10,343 bases of DNA, from assembly GCA_001800005.1 (NCBI GenBank), contig MGUL01000161.1, positions 34,024 to 44,366 on the forward strand, written 5' to 3'. Source of the DNA: Elusimicrobia bacterium RBG_16_66_12 (GTDB lineage Bacteria; Elusimicrobiota; Elusimicrobia; UBA1565; UBA9628). This document shows, one piece after another, positions 5,654 to 10,343 of this stretch (position 1 is the first letter of the stretch; each line of letters starts with the position of its first letter). The translations under genes were made by a program, and so were the position numbers. The notes under the pieces were generated by a model. It was given only the letters and a program-made list of their open reading frames with translations, did not search any database and was not told the DNA's origin.

Positions 5654-6484
5654 ATGGTGCGCAAAGAAGCCCTCTCCTGGTGGCGGATGCACCTCGAAGA
5701 CGACCCGATCCGCCGTCCCGCCGCCCAGATCAAGTCCCTGATCGACGGCCTGGAGCGCTTCCTGGCCCTGGAGCCGCGTTCTCGCGTGCTGGACCTGGGC
5801 TGCGGGTCTGGACGGCGCACGCTGGAGCTGGCGCGGCGCGGCCATCGCGTGCTGGGCGTCGACTATGACGAGCGGGCTCTGGCCCTGGCGCGCGCCGCGG
5901 CCAAGGCCGAGAAGCTCAACGTCCACTTCCTCAAGGCGCAGGCGAGCGCGATCAGCTATCGCGGTGAGCTCGACGCCGTCGTCAGCCTCGACGGCGCTTT
6001 CGGCCAGTCCTCCGGCGACCGCGAGGATCTGCGCTGTCTGGAGGCCGTGCGCCGCGCGCTCAAGCCCGGGGGGAAGTTTCTCGCGGACGCCATCAACCGA
6101 GAGTGGCTGCTGCGCCACTTCGAGCCCAATTTCTGGGAGCGCGCCGAGGAGGGAGGGGCGGCGGTCGCGCTCGACCGAATCTCCTTTGATTTCGAGAAGG
6201 GCCGCCTCGACAATCACCGCACCATCGTCCACGCCGACGGCAAGCGCACGCCGGCCTTCCTCAGCGTGCGCCTCTACGCGCTGACCGAGATGAAGGCGCA
6301 GCTTTCGCGCGCCGGGCTGATCTACCGGCAGTGCTGGGGGGGCTTCGACGGCTCGGCCTACGGAATGGACAGCCCGCGCCTGGTCGTCCTGGCCGAGCGC
6401 GGGCGGGAAGAGAAGCCCGCCAAGCGCGACGAGGACGAAGGCCTTCCGAAAGCGCTCCGCATCAAAGGACGGAGGAATCGATGA
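5654..6484 (+). CDS. Class I SAM-dependent methyltransferase
   Basis: This 276-residue cytoplasmic enzyme transfers a methyl group from S-adenosylmethionine. Motif I is VLDLGCGSG (residues 45-53), and the acidic end of strand 2 is Asp70 in GVDYDE. Motif IV is LDAVVSLDGAFGQ (106-118), and the post-motif loop is LKPGGKF (136-142). The LDGAFG segment and later ALTEMKAQLSRAGL resemble small-molecule methyltransferases (Methyltransf_11/25 type) rather than RNA or DNA methylases, but the substrate is unknown. Residues about 247-276 are a highly charged Lys/Arg/Glu tail lacking family counterparts. It is the first gene of the plus-strand operon. Its stop overlaps the ATG of the first M16 gene (ATGA), indicating translational coupling. 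Confidence 0.9.
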   Translation: MVRKEALSWWRMHLEDDPIRRPAAQIKSLIDGLERFLALEPRSRVLDLGCGSGRRTLELARRGHRVLGVDYDERALALARAAAKAEKLNVHFLKAQASAISYRGELDAVVSLDGAFGQSSGDREDLRCLEAVRRALKPGGKFLADAINREWLLRHFEPNFWERAEEGGAAVALDRISFDFEKGRLDNHRTIVHADGKRTPAFLSVRLYALTEMKAQLSRAGLIYRQCWGGFDGSAYGMDSPRLVVLAERGREEKPAKRDEDEGLPKALRIKGRRNR

Positions 6485-7824
6485 GAACGGCGGTCCTGGC
6501 GGCGGCGTGCGCGCTCCTGCTCGCGACGCCCGCGCGCGCCGACCGCATCGACTTCTCCAGCTTCACTTTGCCCAACGGCCTGCGCGTGCTGGTCAGCCGC
6601 GACGCCTCCGTGCCCGTCGTGGCGACGGCGATGATCGTGGACGTGGGCGGCCGTCACGAGGCGCCGGGCCGCTCCGGTTTCGCGCACCTCTTCGAGCACA
6701 TGATGTTCGAGGGCTCGGCGCACGTGCCCAAGGGAGGCTTCGACCGCATCCTCGAATCCTACGGCGGCGACAACAACGCCTCCACCCATGCGGACTTCAC
6801 TTTCTACTACGAGGTCCTTCCCTCCAACGCCCTGGCCGTCGCCCTCTGGCTGGACGCCGACCGCATCGGCGCGCTCAGCGTCACACATGAGGCGGTCAAG
6901 AACCAGATCGAGGTGGTCAAGGAAGAGAAGCGCATGCGCGTCGACAACGAGCCCTACGGCTCGGCCCTGTATGTGGACGTGGGCTCCCATTCGTTCGTGA
7001 ACTGGCAGAACGCCCACCCGGTCATCGGCTCCTTCGCCGACCTGGACGCGGCGTCCCTCGCAGACGTGAGGTCCTTCTTCGACGCCTACTACTCCCCCGA
7101 CAACATCACGATGGCCATCGTGGGCGACGTCGACCCCGCCGAGGTCCAGAGCCAGGTCGCGGCGTATTTCGGCCCCATCAAGTCCAAGCCCCGCCCGGCG
7201 GCCCCCGACACCGCGGAGCCCGTGCCGGCGGGCGAGCGCACCATCTCGTTGAAGGATCAGCACGCGAAGCTCCCGGCCCTGGCCGTGAGCTGGAAGGGCA
7301 TGCCCGAGCGCGGGACGGCCGCGCACCGCGCGCTGGTCCTGCTCGGCAAGGCCCTCTTCTCCGGCAAGAGCTCGCGCCTCTATCAGTCCTTGGTCAAGGA
7401 GAGCCGGACCGCGGTCTCCGTCGACGGCGCGCTGGGATTCCCGGTCTCCGACTGGGACGAGTACAAGGCTCCGGGCCTTTTCGGCGCCTTCGTCGTGCAC
7501 AAGCGCGACAAGGCCCCCTCCTCGGTCAAGGAACCCATCGTCTCCGAGATCGCGCGCGTCGCGGCCGCGGGCCTGACCGCCGCCGAACTCGAGCGCGTGA
7601 AGGTCAAGTTTCGTTCCGACTGGGTGCGCGGCCGGCAGACGCGCCTGGGCCGTGCCGCGCGCCTGCTGCAGGGAGCGCTTCTCGACGGCGACGCCGAAGC
7701 CGCCAACCGGGAGCTCGCCCTCTTCATGGCCGTCAGCGGCGACGACATCCGCCGCGCCGCCGCGGCTTACCTGAAGCCTGATGCCGCTGTCTGGTTTACG
7801 GTCACGGCTGGAGGCGGTGAATGA
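6481..7824 (+). CDS. M16 family zinc peptidase, catalytic subunit (secreted)
   Basis: This 447-residue protein has a signal peptide (residues 1-20, MRTAVLAAACALLLATPARA, cleavage before Asp21), so it acts in the periplasm. The inverted zinc motif is HLFEH at 69-73, with His69 and His73 as ligands and Glu72 as the general base. The third ligand is Glu149 (or Glu148) in VVKEEKRMR, 76 residues on, the standard M16 spacing. The second M16 domain follows from about 180. The usual Arg/Tyr substrate-binding pair (LREE-GLAY) reads SLVKESRTAVSV, with Val305 and Val312, so the protein probably cannot work alone. GGAGGA (6471-6476) gives it a strong ribosome site. The ATGA overlap with the next M16 gene supports an obligate pair. 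Confidence 0.95.
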   Translation: MRTAVLAAACALLLATPARADRIDFSSFTLPNGLRVLVSRDASVPVVATAMIVDVGGRHEAPGRSGFAHLFEHMMFEGSAHVPKGGFDRILESYGGDNNASTHADFTFYYEVLPSNALAVALWLDADRIGALSVTHEAVKNQIEVVKEEKRMRVDNEPYGSALYVDVGSHSFVNWQNAHPVIGSFADLDAASLADVRSFFDAYYSPDNITMAIVGDVDPAEVQSQVAAYFGPIKSKPRPAAPDTAEPVPAGERTISLKDQHAKLPALAVSWKGMPERGTAAHRALVLLGKALFSGKSSRLYQSLVKESRTAVSVDGALGFPVSDWDEYKAPGLFGAFVVHKRDKAPSSVKEPIVSEIARVAAAGLTAAELERVKVKFRSDWVRGRQTRLGRAARLLQGALLDGDAEAANRELALFMAVSGDDIRRAAAAYLKPDAAVWFTVTAGGGE

Positions 7825-9230
7825 ACATCCTGCTCCTCGCTCTTTGCTTTGCGACGGTCGCGACGGCCGCGCGGACCGCGGACATGTCCAAGCCGCCCGC
7901 GGTCGGGCCGATTCGTTCGGTCCAGCTTCCCCCGCGCGTCGAGTGGAAGCTGGCCAACGGACTTTCCGTGGTGCTGGTCTCGGACCGGCGCGCGCCCCTC
8001 GTGGCCGCGTCTCTCGCGGTGCAGGGCGGCGAGTCCGCCCTGCACCCGGAGGACGCGGGCCTGGCCGCGGCGCTGGCCGAACTCCTGACGGACGGCACCG
8101 CGTCCAAGAGCTCCAAGCAGATCGCCGACGAGGCCGAGCTCTTCGGCGGCTCGCTCTCCGCCGAAGCGACGCCGGATTCCTTCGTGGTCCGCTCCTCCGC
8201 CCTCTCCGACAAGGCCGGGGCGATGTTCTCCCTGTTGTCCGAGGTCGTTCGCGCGCCGTCCTTCCCGGCGGACGAGGTCGCTCTGCGCAAGGCGAATATG
8301 AAGGAGGAGCTCGCGGCCAGCCGCGCCGAGAGCGATTTCCTGGCATCGGTGGCGTTCTATAAGAAGGTCTTCGCGGGTCATCCCTACGCCGTGACCGCGC
8401 CCACCGATGAATCCATCGAGCGCATCACGCGCGACCGCGTGGCCGCGGCGCACAAGCGGATATTCACGCCGCGGGGCTCGCTTCTGCTCCTGGTCGGCGA
8501 CATCGGCCTTGGCCAGGCCAAGGCCGCGGCCGAGGAGCACTTCGGCTCCTGGAAGGGCGGCTCTCCGGCCGCGGACGCGCCTCCGGTCCCCGCCCACAAG
8601 ACCGAGCGCACGGTCTATCTGCTCGACCGTCCCAAATCGAGCCAGGTCTCCTATTTCCTCGGCAACCTGGCCGCCCGCGAGGACAACCCGGCCTACTTCG
8701 ACCTGCTCGTGCTCAACGGCGTGCTGGGGGGATCCTTCTCCTCGCGACTGGTGCGAGACATCCGCGAGACCAAGGGCTACACCTACACCATCGGCAGCCG
8801 CTTGGAGCACCGCCGGACCGGCTCGCTCTGCCGCATCCGCACGCCCGTGCGCACGGAAGCGGCGGGCGACGCCCTCTCGGCCATCCTCGGCCATCTGAAG
8901 GACGTCCGCGACTCCGACCCGACGGCCGAGGAGATCTCTCAGGCCAAGGCCTATCTTGCGGGGAGTTTCGCCCGCCGGATGGAGACGCAGGAGGGCTTGG
9001 CCGAGGCGATCCTGCACCAGAAGCTGCTCCGCCTGCCGGCCGATTTCTACGACACCTATGTGGACCGCGTCTCGGCGGTCACGCCGGCCTCCGCGCGCAA
9101 GGCCGCCCAGACCTTTCTGCGTCCCGACGAGATGACGGTGGTCGCGGTCGGCGACGCCGCGAAGATCAGAGACGCGCTCGCCAAGTTCACGAAGAAGCCG
9201 GTCGTGTCCGTGAACGTCGACGGCGATTAG
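7821..9230 (+). CDS. M16 family peptidase homologue, non-catalytic partner subunit (secreted)
   Basis: This 469-residue protein has an N-terminal signal sequence (hydrophobic residues 3-14, cleavage probably within ATAARTAD). The M16 fold is clear: NGLSVVLVSDRRAPLVAASL near the start, and LVGDI and VVAVGD strands closing the two halves. The zinc motif is missing: where family members read GLAHLLEH, it has GLAAALAE (residues 80-87). The Arg/Tyr substrate-binding pair is intact as Arg315 and Tyr322 in DIRETKGYTYTIGS. This is the arrangement of the non-catalytic subunit in two-subunit M16B peptidases, analogous to the alpha subunit of mitochondrial processing peptidase. GGAGG (7810-7814) precedes the ATG by six bases. 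The stop lies one base before the next start. Confidence 0.94.
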   Translation: MNILLLALCFATVATAARTADMSKPPAVGPIRSVQLPPRVEWKLANGLSVVLVSDRRAPLVAASLAVQGGESALHPEDAGLAAALAELLTDGTASKSSKQIADEAELFGGSLSAEATPDSFVVRSSALSDKAGAMFSLLSEVVRAPSFPADEVALRKANMKEELAASRAESDFLASVAFYKKVFAGHPYAVTAPTDESIERITRDRVAAAHKRIFTPRGSLLLLVGDIGLGQAKAAAEEHFGSWKGGSPAADAPPVPAHKTERTVYLLDRPKSSQVSYFLGNLAAREDNPAYFDLLVLNGVLGGSFSSRLVRDIRETKGYTYTIGSRLEHRRTGSLCRIRTPVRTEAAGDALSAILGHLKDVRDSDPTAEEISQAKAYLAGSFARRMETQEGLAEAILHQKLLRLPADFYDTYVDRVSAVTPASARKAAQTFLRPDEMTVVAVGDAAKIRDALAKFTKKPVVSVNVDGD

Positions 9231-9231
9231 A

Positions 9232-10343
9232 ATGAGGACTCTGGCGCCGGCCCTGGCCGCCGCTTCGGCTCTGGCCGCCATGCTTTTTGCCTCGCGTCTG
9301 CCCCTCTCCCCCGATCATATCCTGCCTCGCCGCGGGGGCTATCTCCTGTTCCGGGGGGCGTGGTCGTTGTTCTCCACCCCGCTCGGTCGGGGCGTCTTCG
9401 CCGTCGCGGCTTCGGGCCTGCTGGCCGGTTCCGCCGTCTTGCTGTGCGGCGCTCTGTGGCGCGCGGCCGACCGTCGGCTCGCCTCGTCCTGGAGCGGGAA
9501 AGCCGGTCTTCTCCTCGGGCCTTTGCTGGCCCTGGCGCTGGCCGCGCGACTGTGGGCCCATCTTCTCGACCTGGTCCAATCGGTCTGGTTTCCCTACGGG
9601 TCCATGTCCCCTTGGGAGCCCGTGATCGTCTTCGCGGGCCTTGCACTCATCCTCGGCCTTGCCGCCGGCTCGTCTGCGGCGTGGGTCGAAGGTCGGCGCC
9701 GCCGCGCCTCGATCCTGCTGGGCGCGCTGGTCGTGATGGACATCTTCGGCGGCCTGCTCGCCTACTCCCGCGGCGTGGGCCGTCTGCTGCGGTCCGAGGA
9801 GCCGCGCGGGCGCACGCTCTTCGTCGTGCTGACCGAGACGGAGAAGGGCCCCAGCCGCGACGTCTACCTGCTGACGCCCGACGTCTTCTCGGATCGCGAC
9901 CCGCGACCCGGCTACGAGATTCTCGCCTCCGGGCGCCGCGACGCCCGGGCCCTGCCGGCCCTGCGGGCGCTCTATGAGGAGGCGGTCAAGCGCTGGGACA
10001 TGGAGGGATTGCGCCGTGCCCTGCTCCTCGGCGTCGCGCGCGGCGATGCGCTGGCGCGTTCCCTGCTCCTGTCTCATTTGTCCGCCGTGACGCCCTCTGT
10101 CGAGGCCCTGGATGCTCTGAAGGCATTGGCCGACGAGGACGCCTATCGCGTCGGTCCTCTCGGCGCCGCCGCGATCTCCCGCGCCTATGCCCACCTCGGC
10201 GACGCGGACGCCGCCTCGGCCTGGGCCAGGAAGGCGGAGGCCGGCCCCCGCGGCGTGCCCGAGGGTCTGCTGGGTCTGGCGAAGGGAACCTCGCTCAAGC
10301 CCGGCCGGATCTCCGGGACCTTGCGCGAGGTTCCCTTCGCCAG
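9232..10343 (+). CDS. Membrane protein with helical-repeat-like soluble tail (3'-truncated)
   Basis: ATG 9232 follows the second M16 stop after one base, and the frame stays open to the window edge (370 codons, no stop). About five hydrophobic segments lie at residues 5-21, 54-76, 91-112, 130-151 and 160-178. The remainder is soluble. Residues about 245-345 are alanine/leucine-rich paired helices, such as ALYEEAVKRWDMEGLRRALL and AAAISRAYAHLGDADAASAW, which look like TPR or Sel1-type repeats. The last visible residues (GLAKGTSLKPGRISGTLREV) suggest the start of a beta-rich domain. I recognise no family. There is no Shine-Dalgarno sequence, so it is probably translated by coupling. Its position suggests a job linked to the protease pair, such as anchoring or substrate presentation, but that is inference. 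Confidence 0.78.
   Translation, partial: MRTLAPALAAASALAAMLFASRLPLSPDHILPRRGGYLLFRGAWSLFSTPLGRGVFAVAASGLLAGSAVLLCGALWRAADRRLASSWSGKAGLLLGPLLALALAARLWAHLLDLVQSVWFPYGSMSPWEPVIVFAGLALILGLAAGSSAAWVEGRRRRASILLGALVVMDIFGGLLAYSRGVGRLLRSEEPRGRTLFVVLTETEKGPSRDVYLLTPDVFSDRDPRPGYEILASGRRDARALPALRALYEEAVKRWDMEGLRRALLLGVARGDALARSLLLSHLSAVTPSVEALDALKALADEDAYRVGPLGAAAISRAYAHLGDADAASAWARKAEAGPRGVPEGLLGLAKGTSLKPGRISGTLREVPFA

Noticed and set aside
6358..8346. A 662-codon open frame on the minus strand opposite the M16 genes
   Set aside because: It is Arg/Pro/Gly-rich with no domain, and lies opposite two convincing peptidase genes. Long antisense frames are expected where third codon positions are nearly all G or C.
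7767..10194. Two more long minus-strand frames (7767-9281 and 9187-10194)
   Set aside because: Both have composition typical of reverse-strand shadows and no export signal or motif. They cover the second M16 gene and the last membrane protein, whose frames show real spans.
1..10343. tRNA or rRNA genes, CRISPR arrays, insertion sequences, phage genes
   Set aside because: No cloverleaf-like stretch, spaced direct repeats, transposase, integrase or terminal inverted repeats were seen; composition looks uniform apart from the AT-richer promoter gaps.

Overview
The window is GC-rich bacterial chromosomal DNA carrying twelve protein-coding genes, two of them cut by the window edges. I see no RNA genes, insertion sequences, phage genes or CRISPR arrays. 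A lipoprotein signal and two signal peptides on M16 peptidases indicate a diderm (Gram-negative-type) cell. The source is uncertain: a free-living GC-rich lineage of Elusimicrobiota, or a comparably GC-rich diderm phylum, would fit the mix of housekeeping accessories and family-less membrane/TPR-like proteins. That is inference from style, not a marker-based assignment.

Layout. (1) Positions 1-2939, plus strand: the C-terminal end of a probable membrane protein with TPR-like helices, then a compact lipoprotein / SRPBCC-domain / RmuC cluster with stop-start overlaps or 4-base gaps. A good promoter for the lipoprotein lies inside the end of the upstream gene. (2) Positions 2958-3380, minus strand: an orphan multi-span membrane protein. 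It diverges from (3) a small J-domain protein with a single C-terminal membrane span (3456-4034, plus). (4) Positions 3989-5561, minus strand: a nitrilase-family amidohydrolase overlapping by 11 bases a hotdog acyl-CoA thioesterase, followed by a cold-shock protein with its own near-consensus promoter and a 5' leader of about 67 bases. A perfect 15-bp hairpin between the cold-shock gene and the J-protein gene lies inside the J-protein reading frame. (5) From 5654 to the right edge, plus strand: a tightly packed operon of a SAM methyltransferase, two secreted M16 peptidase-family proteins and a membrane protein with a soluble tail.

How the genes work together. The two M16 proteins have complementary defects. 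The first keeps the zinc motif HLFEH but has lost the Arg/Tyr substrate-binding pair. The second has lost the zinc motif but keeps the Arg/Tyr pair. They therefore look like one obligate heterodimeric periplasmic protease. The methyltransferase and the downstream membrane protein are translationally coupled to it, but no function follows directly from that.

The most general signal is regulatory. Five genes that begin transcription units have no Shine-Dalgarno sequence, and a TAnnnT -10 box ends only 6-8 bases before the start codon. Three genes inside operons carry clear GGAGG- or GAGG-type sites. This pattern suggests that leaderless mRNAs are routine for operon-first genes here, with the cold-shock gene, which has a long leader, as the exception.
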